A stretch of 64,000 bases of DNA from Oscillospiraceae bacterium (GTDB lineage: Bacteria; Bacillota; Clostridia; Oscillospirales; Acutalibacteraceae). Shown here one piece after another: positions 57,446 through 64,000 of this stretch (position 1 is the stretch's first letter; every line of letters starts with the position of its first letter). A program made the position numbers and the translations under genes. The stretch spans positions 62,001 through 126,000 of the forward strand of contig SVOH01000001.1 of the NCBI GenBank assembly GCA_015066515.1. The letters are read 5' to 3'. Below the pieces are notes generated by a model, which made no database searches, had not been told where the DNA came from, and worked only from the letters and a program-made list of their open reading frames with translations.

Positions 57446-58441
57446 ATGGACGATATTAATTACGATTTTAAAAGTGAAAGAAAAATATTTTCAAGAATAG
57501 GCTTTGCTCTTAGTGTAATTTTGGTTGTGGCCTTTGTGACGCAGGCGATTTGTATTGTTGTTCCAAAGCTGATTTGGGGCGAAGACAACTGGTTTTCTAC
57601 GTCGTCTTGGGGATTTTGGATATCTAGCTTTGCACCGATTTACTTATTTGCTATTCCGTCAGGGCTACTTATTATGAAAAAAATTCCCGCGCAAAAGCCT
57701 GAAGAGCACAGCCTTAAGATAGGAAAATTTTTAACAGTGTTGCCTATTGTGTTTTTTGTAATGTATACCGGCAACATAATAGGCACTACGCTTTCTGCAA
57801 TATTGTCGGGCGGCAAGGCACAAAACGCACTCGACGAATACGCTACCGATAACAATCCACTTAAAGTGGTTGTTATGGTAATTTTGGCGCCTATTCTTGA
57901 GGAATTTGTTTTTAGAAAACAGTTGATTGACCGAACCCGTCAATATGGCGAAAAACTCACGGTGCTACTTTCGGGGCTTACGTTTGGCCTACTACATCAA
58001 AACCTTTTTCAGTTTTTCTATGCGTTTGGTATAGGCGTTATATTTGCATATATTTATTTGCGTACAGGCAAACTGCGTTACACCGTGCTTATGCACGCAA
58101 TAGTTAATTTTATGGGAGCGGTTATAGCACCTTGGATTTTATCAATTGTAGATTTAGATAAAATTTCAAGCATAAGTGCGGCAACAAATGAAGAGGCTAT
58201 GACCTTAATCCTAGAAGTGTTACCGGGTCTTTTGATAATGCTTGTTTATGCATTTGCGCTTATGGGTCTTTCAATTTTGGGACTTATTCTATTTATATTA
58301 TCTTTAAGAAAATTAGTGTGGAAACCTGCAGAAAACCAATTGCCGCAGGGCGCGGCTGTTAAAACCGTTTATAAAAATGCAGGTATGATTCTTTATATCA
58401 TACTGTGTGCGGTGTTTATTGTAATTGCACTTTTTAATTAA
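57446..58441 (+). CDS. CPBP/CAAX family intramembrane glutamic endopeptidase
   Basis: A 331-residue membrane protein with about eight spans. The CPBP motifs are all present: ILEEFVFRKQLIDR (EExxxR), GLTFGLLHQNLFQFFYA (FxxxH) and VLMHAIVNFMGA (HxxxN). In bacteria such proteases are linked to bacteriocin immunity and signalling; the substrate here is unknown. Start has AAAGGG upstream. Confidence 0.9.
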   Translation: MDDINYDFKSERKIFSRIGFALSVILVVAFVTQAICIVVPKLIWGEDNWFSTSSWGFWISSFAPIYLFAIPSGLLIMKKIPAQKPEEHSLKIGKFLTVLPIVFFVMYTGNIIGTTLSAILSGGKAQNALDEYATDNNPLKVVVMVILAPILEEFVFRKQLIDRTRQYGEKLTVLLSGLTFGLLHQNLFQFFYAFGIGVIFAYIYLRTGKLRYTVLMHAIVNFMGAVIAPWILSIVDLDKISSISAATNEEAMTLILEVLPGLLIMLVYAFALMGLSILGLILFILSLRKLVWKPAENQLPQGAAVKTVYKNAGMILYIILCAVFIVIALFN

Positions 58442-58463
58442 CTTTTTTCAAGGGGAATATAGG

Positions 58464-59264
58464 ATGAAGAAATTTTTAAATTATTTTTTGGGGCAGGGCG
58501 AAAAGGTTGAATTTTCAAACTTTACTATTACACATTTTGTGCCAATTATAATAATGATAGGCGTAATTTTGCTTATTGCAAAATTTGGTGACAAGATACG
58601 AGATTCCAAGTGTGATACCGCTTTTAGATATATTTTGGCTTTTGCGCTTATATGCTCTGAAATGTCATATTATTGGCGACTTATTGCAGTGCCGTCACTT
58701 GGACCTAATCCTGTTGACCATTTGCCTATTTCGGTTTGCGGTTGGGCAGTTGTTTTTTGCAGCTATATGGTAATAGGAAAATCACAAACGCTTTTTGACA
58801 TTTCGTACTTTTGGTTGCTTGCCGGCTCAGTTTTTGCGCTTATAACACCCACGGTAATTACATATACAGGACCTACAAGATTTAGATTTTATCAGTTCTG
58901 GTTAGAGCATACGCTTGGTTACGTTGCAATTTTTTATATGATTTTTGTTCACAAAATGCGACCTACCGTAAAATCAGCCATAAAATCATATGTGGCGCTT
59001 GTGATTTTGGCAGTGATAGCATATTTTTCAAATGTGATTATTGGACCTGGAGCCAATTACTTGTTTATGGCTCGCCCCGAATCAACACCTTCTATATTAG
59101 ACATTTTGCCACCTAACTTTGTACTTAGAATACTTATTATGGCGGCGGCAATAACCTTCCTTTATTTTGTTGCATATTTACCCTGGCTTATAAAGGATAT
59201 AAAGGCAAAAAAACAAGCAGGAGTTGAAGATAGTGAAGAGCGTGAGGTTTGCTTGCGAAAATAA
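58464..59264 (+). CDS. YwaF/TIGR02206 family membrane protein
   Basis: A 266-residue protein with seven predicted membrane spans. The TIGR02206 features are PISVCGWAVVFCSYMVIGKS (usually LPLxxC), a central FWLEHTLGYVAIFYMIF and GPGANYLFMARPESTPSIL. Function unknown. ATG 58464 follows AAGGGG and a closer AGG. The end overlaps the next gene by about 30 nt. Confidence 0.85.
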   Translation: MKKFLNYFLGQGEKVEFSNFTITHFVPIIIMIGVILLIAKFGDKIRDSKCDTAFRYILAFALICSEMSYYWRLIAVPSLGPNPVDHLPISVCGWAVVFCSYMVIGKSQTLFDISYFWLLAGSVFALITPTVITYTGPTRFRFYQFWLEHTLGYVAIFYMIFVHKMRPTVKSAIKSYVALVILAVIAYFSNVIIGPGANYLFMARPESTPSILDILPPNFVLRILIMAAAITFLYFVAYLPWLIKDIKAKKQAGVEDSEEREVCLRK

Positions 59265-60105
59265 GGCAATAAAAACAATGTTTTTGGCGCTGTTAATCAT
59301 TTTTTGTTTTTCATCAGCGACCGTTAGCGCGTGGATGCCGGATAGGTGGTTTCAGGTTTTGATTGACAGTAAAAAAATACCTGAGGGAACAGCATATATA
59401 GATTTATTGATGCCCATCTCGTCTGCCGACGAGGGATATGTTGTATACAATGAAAGTAATGGCGAAAAATATGGCATATCCGAAAACAGCGGAATTGTAA
59501 ACTACTGTGAAGACGGCTTCGTAAGTTATACATTTCATATTGTTGATGCAGACTCCAGTATACAACCTACTTATACGTTTTCTTTTTGTATAAGCGATGA
59601 TGATTATATTAAAAATAAAGATTTTTTACAGCGGTTCGACAACAGTTATCAAAGACAAGATGGAAATCGACAATATGAATGTGACGTAACAGTCGGAAGC
59701 GAAACAGAAAAGAAACTTTTAGAAATAAAAGATGATTTGATAGAAATGAAATCGTATTTTTTTCGCACGGAATATAATTCCCCATTAGAACGTGAGAGTA
59801 AATACGATTTTGACTATTGCCGAGAAAAATACAAATATGCAAAAATGGCATATTTAGATAAAAACGGGAACGTGATTTCGGTCAGCGAAGCGGCAAAGAT
59901 TAAAAGTAGAGCAAACAAAGAAGCGCAAGTGCAGTTAACGCTATCGGGCAATGAATTTAATTCAGAGATAGACACAGGACCAAATATTATTTTAGCAATT
60001 GTAATTTATATGACATGGCCTTTTATAGTTCTGATGATAATCATCATAATTGTATCAAGAATAAAAATTAAAAAAATACGTAACAGCAGTGTAAAAAAGC
60101 ATTGA
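59233..60105 (+). CDS. Secreted, C-terminally membrane-anchored protein, function unknown
   Basis: A 290-residue protein with an N-terminal signal-like helix (about residues 16-32, ending ATVSAW), a large extracytoplasmic domain rich in Tyr, Asp and Glu, and one C-terminal membrane span (about 255-280) with a basic tail. GTG 59233 is preferred over TTG 59224 because AGGAG lies nine bases before it. Its start lies inside the previous gene. No family recognised. Confidence 0.7.
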   Translation: MKSVRFACENKAIKTMFLALLIIFCFSSATVSAWMPDRWFQVLIDSKKIPEGTAYIDLLMPISSADEGYVVYNESNGEKYGISENSGIVNYCEDGFVSYTFHIVDADSSIQPTYTFSFCISDDDYIKNKDFLQRFDNSYQRQDGNRQYECDVTVGSETEKKLLEIKDDLIEMKSYFFRTEYNSPLERESKYDFDYCREKYKYAKMAYLDKNGNVISVSEAAKIKSRANKEAQVQLTLSGNEFNSEIDTGPNIILAIVIYMTWPFIVLMIIIIIVSRIKIKKIRNSSVKKH

Positions 60106-60108
60106 TAA

Positions 60109-60144
60109 AAAACCTCAGTCGTCTTTTTTGACAACTGAGGTTTT
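60109..60144. terminator. Bidirectional terminator closing the long plus-strand run
   Basis: AAAACCTCAGT/ACTGAGGTTTT with inner GTC/GAC pairs and a T6 loop. Confidence 0.85.
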
Positions 60145-60149
60145 AATCT

Positions 60150-60572
60150 TTATGTAATTGCGTTAAACCAATCCATTACGTCCTCGTATTCACCTAAAAC
60201 TATCGCGCTGTTTTCTTCAACGTCATCAGCAATTACGGGACCTGCAATTTTTTCGCCGCTGAGTGTAATAGAAAGCTCGGCATCTTTAGGTTTTAGTGCT
60301 TTTTTTAGTTTTTTAGCACCATCTTTGGTAAGGCGTAATTCAAGGTAACGGTCCTTAGATTTTTCAAAAACAACAAGCACCTTTTCTACGTCGGCATTGG
60401 TAAGTATTTCGTCACCGTCTTTATCTACTACAGCAAATTCGCGGTCATCGGGGATTTTGTTCTCGGTAAGTTCTAAAATTCTGTATTCGCCCGAGTGGTC
60501 GCCAACTCTGCCGCAACCTACAAACGAAAAACACAAACCTATACATAACATTAAACAAAACAATTTTTTCAT
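60150..60572 (-). CDS. Lipoprotein with a SecD P1-head-like domain
   Basis: A 140-residue lipoprotein with lipobox FVGC (Cys20). The mature part, with RYLELRLTKDGAKKLKKALK, LSITLSGEKIAGPVIADDV and a final helix, resembles the P1 head subdomain of SecD (xxxLTxEGAxK...xxLDGxVxSAPxI), here as a stand-alone extracytoplasmic protein. This similarity is by eye. It is monocistronic and convergent with the plus-strand run. Confidence 0.65.
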   Translation of the reverse strand: MKKLFCLMLCIGLCFSFVGCGRVGDHSGEYRILELTENKIPDDREFAVVDKDGDEILTNADVEKVLVVFEKSKDRYLELRLTKDGAKKLKKALKPKDAELSITLSGEKIAGPVIADDVEENSAIVLGEYEDVMDWFNAIT

Positions 60573-60629
60573 AACTATTACATCCTTTTAAAAACTGAGT
60601 ATATAATAACACACTTTTTTAATAATAGC

Positions 60630-60661
60630 AACAAAAAGCACGGAAAACCGTGCTTTTTGTT
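60630..60661 (-). terminator. Terminator of the PepSY lipoprotein gene
   Basis: Perfect stem ACAAAAAGCACGG/CCGTGCTTTTTGT with loop TTTT. Confidence 0.88.
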
Positions 60662-61063
60662 TTAGTCTTTGCTTTTGTCGGCCGAAATAACCTCGCCGGT
60701 TTCGGCATTGATGTCGTAGTCGTATTCGGTGTTGCCCGAGTTAAAATCCACTTCGTAGATAAGTCTGCCGTTATCGCGGTCAAGGTCAACATCTATATCG
60801 CGAACCTGAGATTTATCTAATCCTGCGTGTTTAAGAGCGGCCTCGGTAGCTTCGTTTGCGGTAATGCCTGCCATAAGATTCATAGATTTTTGGTCGTCGT
60901 CGCTTATGGCATCTTTGCCTTTGTCAATTACACTTTCGGTACCGCTTACTACTGATTCACCCATAGACTCCATATCACTTGTAATGTTGTCCATTGTTCT
61001 TCCGCATGCGGTAAGTGAAAGCATAAAAACTAAAGCAACAATAAAAGCAATTATTTTTTTCAT
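60662..61063 (-). CDS. PepSY-domain lipoprotein (second copy)
   Basis: A 133-residue secreted lipoprotein: signal ending LTAC (Cys about 20), a Ser/Asp/Glu-rich linker, and one PepSY domain with ATEAALKHAGLDKSQVRDID and YEVDFNSGNTEYDYDINAET. The domain closely matches that of the protein at 6262-6633, so these are paralogues. ATG 61063 is chosen because GGAGG is ten bases away; an ATG at 61072 almost touches the Shine-Dalgarno. Confidence 0.85.
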   Translation of the reverse strand: MKKIIAFIVALVFMLSLTACGRTMDNITSDMESMGESVVSGTESVIDKGKDAISDDDQKSMNLMAGITANEATEAALKHAGLDKSQVRDIDVDLDRDNGRLIYEVDFNSGNTEYDYDINAETGEVISADKSKD

Positions 61064-61117
61064 AAAAATCATTCCTCCCGTAATATTTTTAACCGAAAGG
61101 AATGATAATATACTTTT

Positions 61118-62098
61118 TTAATTTTTAAAAATTTTTTTGTATGCATCGTCAAATAATTGCTCGGCAAACCATACACGCTTTACGGTAAAGGTTTTGCCGT
61201 CAAGGTATTGCAAAATGCCGCCGTCTGTGGTAAAATCAAATGTCAATTTATAAGAATATAATGCCTGCTTGTCAAAGCCCAGCTTTTTATCGTTTGCGAG
61301 CTTGCCGTATTTTCCGTCGCCAAGTAGCGCGTGACCGATTGATGCCATATGAGCGCGTATTTGATGGGTGCGACCGGTGATAAGCTCTACCTCAATAAGC
61401 GACAACCCGTTTTTAGAAGCAAGGGTTGTATAGCGGGTTTTTATAGTAAGGTTATTATCGTTTTTTCTGCTACTTAGGAAAACCTTGTTTTTATCTTCAT
61501 TCTTTTCTAGATACCCTTCGAGTGTCTGGCTTTTCTTTTTAGGTACGCCGTGAATTACCGCCAAGTAGCGTTTATCGATTTCGCGATCCTTGATTTTGTC
61601 ACAAAGAATACGAAGCGCTTCAGCATTTTTTGCCGCAATAACAATACCGCCGGTATTACGGTCAATGCGGTTTGCGAGTGACGGCTTAAAGCTGTTTTCC
61701 TCGTCGGGCTTATACTCGCCTTTATCGTATAAATAGTGCTGAATTCTACCTATAAGTGTGTCACGGTATTCGTTTTTGTCGGGGTGAACCAGTACACCCT
61801 GTTCTTTGTCAACTAGTAAAATATTTTGGTCTTCATAAACAATATTAAGTCGTGCGGGCGAACTTAAAAAGTCGTATTTAGGCGCAACTTCAACAAAAAA
61901 TTCGTCGTTAATATATGCGTCAACCACATCGCCGGCTTGAAGACGGGTAGAAATCTCGCCGCGTTTGCCGTTTACTTTAATTCGCTTGGTGCGTATGTAT
62001 TTGTACATAAGTCCTTGCGGCAAGGTGGGACACACCTTGGTTATAAACTTGTCAAGACGAAGACTCGCATCGTTTTTGGTAATTGTAAAACGTTTCAT
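61118..62098 (-). CDS. RluA-family 23S rRNA pseudouridine synthase
   Basis: A 326-residue enzyme with an N-terminal S4 domain (RLDKFITKVCPTLPQGLMYKY, KRIKVNGKRGEISTRLQAGD) and the RluA catalytic core. The catalytic Asp is in ANRIDRNTGGIVIAAK (HRLDxxTSG motif), later LITGRTHQIRAHMASIGHALLGD. It is closest in layout to RluC/RluD types, but the target uridine cannot be assigned. It is divergent from radC. Confidence 0.92.
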   Translation of the reverse strand: MKRFTITKNDASLRLDKFITKVCPTLPQGLMYKYIRTKRIKVNGKRGEISTRLQAGDVVDAYINDEFFVEVAPKYDFLSSPARLNIVYEDQNILLVDKEQGVLVHPDKNEYRDTLIGRIQHYLYDKGEYKPDEENSFKPSLANRIDRNTGGIVIAAKNAEALRILCDKIKDREIDKRYLAVIHGVPKKKSQTLEGYLEKNEDKNKVFLSSRKNDNNLTIKTRYTTLASKNGLSLIEVELITGRTHQIRAHMASIGHALLGDGKYGKLANDKKLGFDKQALYSYKLTFDFTTDGGILQYLDGKTFTVKRVWFAEQLFDDAYKKIFKN

Positions 62099-62128
62099 AA
62101 CAAATCCTTTTTAAAGAGGTATAAAATA

Positions 62129-62827
62129 ATGAGTAATATACACGACGGTCACCGTGACCGAATAAGACAGGAATTCTTGCAGCACGGGTTTGACAGAAAT
62201 ACCCCGCCGCACAAGATTTTAGAAATACTATTGTTTTACTGCGTACAGCGTGCCGACACAAACCCCATCGCACACGAACTGATAAAAAAATATGGCTCGG
62301 TTGCCGCAGTGCTTGACGCGCCGGTTGAGGAATTGGCTTTGTTTAAGGGGCTAAGTGAGCGAAGTGCAGTACTGCTTAAGCTGATTATGCCTATAGCTCA
62401 AAGATACATATACGATAAATCCGAACAAAAGCCAACCTTTAAAAGCCTTGACGGTATAGGCAAATATGTGTTGGGTTGTTTTTTGGGCGAAACAAAGGAA
62501 AAGCTCGGTGTTATGTGCCTTGATGCAAAGGGCAGTATGCTTGATTTTGCTTTTTTGAGCGAGGGCGCGTTAGATAGTGTGGGTATATCAAATCGCGACC
62601 TTGTTAAAAAGGTGCTCGACTCAAATGCCACAGCGGTAGTGCTTTGTCACAATCACCCAAACGGAATTGCGCTCCCTAGTGATTGCGATATTGCTTTGAC
62701 AAAGCAATCGGCACAAACGCTTTCGGGCGTGGGTGTTCAGCTCATAGATCACGTAATTGTGGCTGACACAGATTTCGTATCTATGGCTCAAAGTGAACAA
62801 TACGGATACATCTTTGCACCAAATTAA
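62129..62827 (+). CDS. radC: RadC-like JAB-domain protein
   Basis: A 232-residue protein with an N-terminal helix-hairpin-helix region (LLFYCVQRADTNPIAHELIK, ALFKGLSERSAVLLKL) and the JAB/MPN metalloprotease-like domain with VLCHNHPNGIALPSDCDIAL (HxHx7-SxxD). Despite the name its part in DNA repair is doubtful; the function is unknown. ATG 62129 follows AAAGAGG. There is no mobile-element context. Confidence 0.9.
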   Translation: MSNIHDGHRDRIRQEFLQHGFDRNTPPHKILEILLFYCVQRADTNPIAHELIKKYGSVAAVLDAPVEELALFKGLSERSAVLLKLIMPIAQRYIYDKSEQKPTFKSLDGIGKYVLGCFLGETKEKLGVMCLDAKGSMLDFAFLSEGALDSVGISNRDLVKKVLDSNATAVVLCHNHPNGIALPSDCDIALTKQSAQTLSGVGVQLIDHVIVADTDFVSMAQSEQYGYIFAPN

Positions 62828-62881
62828 CAAAACCATTATACTATCTTATTTTTTTAAAGTCAATTAAAGGTCAGGAATAAT

Positions 62882-63601
62882 ATGAGCAACTTTACATTAT
62901 TTAAAAAAGGATTTAAAAACGGCATACCGATATTTTTAGGCTATCTAGCTGTATCCTTTACTTTTGGTATAGCGGCCAAAAGCGGCGGACTATCTTCTTT
63001 AGAAGCAATTTTAATATCGGCAACAAACCTTACCTCTGCGGGTCAATTTGCGGCGCTCTCGGTAATCGCGGCAGGATCAGGATATATTGAGATGGCGCTT
63101 ACACAGCTTGTTGTTAATTTGCGTTATTGCCTTATGTCGTCGTCGCTTTCACAGCGATTTGATCCAAAAATGAAATCCTATCACCGTTATTTAATATCGT
63201 TTGGCGTTACCGATGAAATGTTTGGTGTATCAAGCGCCTACGAGCACGAAAACGTACCGCCTGCATACTGCTACGGTCTAATAGCGGCGTCGTGGCCGGG
63301 TTGGGTTGGTGGCACAGCGCTTGGTTGCCTTTCTGGCGATATTTTGCCTGCAAGCGTGTTAAGTGCCTTAGGTGTGGCGCTTTACGGTATGTTTATTGCA
63401 ATAATTGTACCGCCTACCAAAAGCAACAAGGTTTTGCTGGGTGTGGTTGTGATATCTATGCTTTTAAGCCTTGTGTTTGCCGTAACACCCATATTAAAAG
63501 AAATATCGTCAGGCTTTAGGGTGATAATACTTACTCTTGTTATTGCGGGCGCGGCGGCATACCTCTTCCCAATAAAAGATGAGGAGGAGCAGTATGAATA
63601 G
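62882..63601 (+). CDS. azlC: Branched-chain amino acid exporter subunit AzlC
   Basis: A 239-residue membrane protein that with AzlD exports branched-chain amino acids or analogues. The N-terminus GIPIFLGYLAVSFTFGIAAK, ATNLTSAGQFAALSVI, LVVNLRYCLMSSSLSQRF and the middle FGVTDEMFGV are AzlC hallmarks. It overlaps azlD by 8 nt. Confidence 0.93.
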   Translation: MSNFTLFKKGFKNGIPIFLGYLAVSFTFGIAAKSGGLSSLEAILISATNLTSAGQFAALSVIAAGSGYIEMALTQLVVNLRYCLMSSSLSQRFDPKMKSYHRYLISFGVTDEMFGVSSAYEHENVPPAYCYGLIAASWPGWVGGTALGCLSGDILPASVLSALGVALYGMFIAIIVPPTKSNKVLLGVVVISMLLSLVFAVTPILKEISSGFRVIILTLVIAGAAAYLFPIKDEEEQYE

Positions 63602-63896
63602 CATTTATATTTATATGTTTATAATGGCGGCAGTAACCTACCTTATACGTATGTTGCCGTTAGCTCTGATAAAGAAAAAGATTACAAACAAATTTTTCAA
63701 GTCATTTCTTTATTACGTGCCGTTTGTAACGCTTGCGGTGATGACCTTTCCGGCAATTCTTAGCGCTACCGAAAGTGTGTGGTCGGCGCTCGCGGCATTT
63801 GTGGCTTCTATGATTATAGCCTACGCCGGCGGCGGACTGCCGATAGTAGCGACAATAGCCTGTGTGGTTGTGTTTATAGTAGAAAGATTTATATAA
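63594..63896 (+). CDS. azlD: Branched-chain amino acid exporter subunit AzlD
   Basis: A 100-residue membrane protein with three to four spans: AVTYLIRMLPLALIKKKI followed by FLYYVPFVTLAVMTFPAIL. Small size and overlap with azlC are typical of this two-component exporter. ATG 63594 follows GAGGAGGAG. A terminator follows. Confidence 0.93.
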   Translation: MNSIYIYMFIMAAVTYLIRMLPLALIKKKITNKFFKSFLYYVPFVTLAVMTFPAILSATESVWSALAAFVASMIIAYAGGGLPIVATIACVVVFIVERFI

Positions 63897-63900
63897 ACTA

Positions 63901-63927
63901 AAAAGCACCGATTTAATCGGTGCTTTT
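63901..63927. terminator. Bidirectional terminator after azlCD
   Basis: Perfect stem AAAAGCACCGATT/AATCGGTGCTTTT, flanked by A and T runs; shared with the minus-strand gene at the right edge. Confidence 0.88.
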
Positions 63928-63932
63928 TAGTT

Positions 63933-64000
63933 TTATAGGTTTGCCTTAATCTTTTCAATCATTTCGGTGTATTGCTCGTCGGTAAGGTAGGTTTTGCCGG
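63933..64000 (-). CDS. C-terminal end of a gene running off the right edge
   Basis: On the minus strand the last 22 codons read GKTYLTDEQYTEMIEKIKAN followed by a final Leu and TAA at 63933-63935. The reading frame is open to the window edge and a terminator follows at the right distance, so it is a real 3' end. Too little is visible to name the protein. Confidence 0.55.
   Translation of the reverse strand, partial: GKTYLTDEQYTEMIEKIKANL

Overview
The window is a low-GC, gene-dense stretch of a Gram-positive anaerobe, most likely a spore-forming member of the Clostridia (Oscillospiraceae/Ruminococcaceae-like). The pointers are spoIID and a SpoIVFB-type M50 protease, Rex, PerR with reverse rubrerythrin and ferritin, pyruvate formate-lyase with its activase, an iron-sulfur serine dehydratase, Shine-Dalgarno sequences of the GGAGG type, and frequent GTG/TTG starts. 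The lineage is inferred; no rRNA operon or phage is present.

Layout. 1-5.1 kb: N-terminal part of a YgiQ radical SAM protein, an M50 protease with a small membrane partner, a four-helix-bundle protein coupled to a cargo gene beside tRNA-Arg, an alanine/glycine symporter and rex. 5.1-7.2 kb: perR-rubrerythrin behind a PerR-like palindrome, then a PepSY lipoprotein and ferritin. 8.3-13 kb: tRNA-Leu, rlmH-yycJ, murA, a membrane protein and spoIID. 13-20.7 kb: rplJ-rplL with an L10-type leader, and on the other strand rpmG-secE-nusG-rplK-rplA; the usual single ribosomal cluster is split here. 20.7-28.7 kb: serine dehydratase, twin SGNH hydrolases, rsmE-rsmF, a structured RNA, and an acetyl-xylan-esterase/DUF1653 fusion. 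28.9-33.7 kb: pflA-pflB under a recognisable ZTP (pfl) riboswitch, then a B12-binding radical SAM protein. 33.7-37.5 kb: accessory region with small membrane proteins, a second four-helix-bundle/cargo module next to tRNA-Gln, repeat-rich DNA, a DUF1292 gene and a promoter-to-terminator noncoding unit built of five ~54-nt repeats. 37.5-41.5 kb: a signalling-type locus (zinc-ribbon/LRR membrane protein, two HTH proteins, two membrane-anchored proteins, a Ser/Thr kinase-like protein). 41.6-60.1 kb: a long co-oriented run (lepA, VanY-type peptidase, murD, two M42 peptidases, an acetyltransferase-like protein, a YnbB-like PLP enzyme, an HPr-like protein, pcrA, two 23S rRNA uracil methyltransferases, a CAAX protease and membrane proteins). 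60-64 kb: two lipoproteins, an RluA-type pseudouridine synthase, radC, azlCD and the end of another gene.

The items I would look at first are the five-repeat RNA at 37.08-37.45 kb, the two tRNA-adjacent four-helix-bundle/cargo modules with a conserved gene junction (2.3 kb and 35.6 kb), and the structured RNA at 26.9 kb. After those come the structured nusG-rplK leader with a 22-codon ORF, and SecE with a large extra membrane domain. The ZTP riboswitch before pflB is a known class, but its aptamer/terminator logic can be read directly from the sequence.
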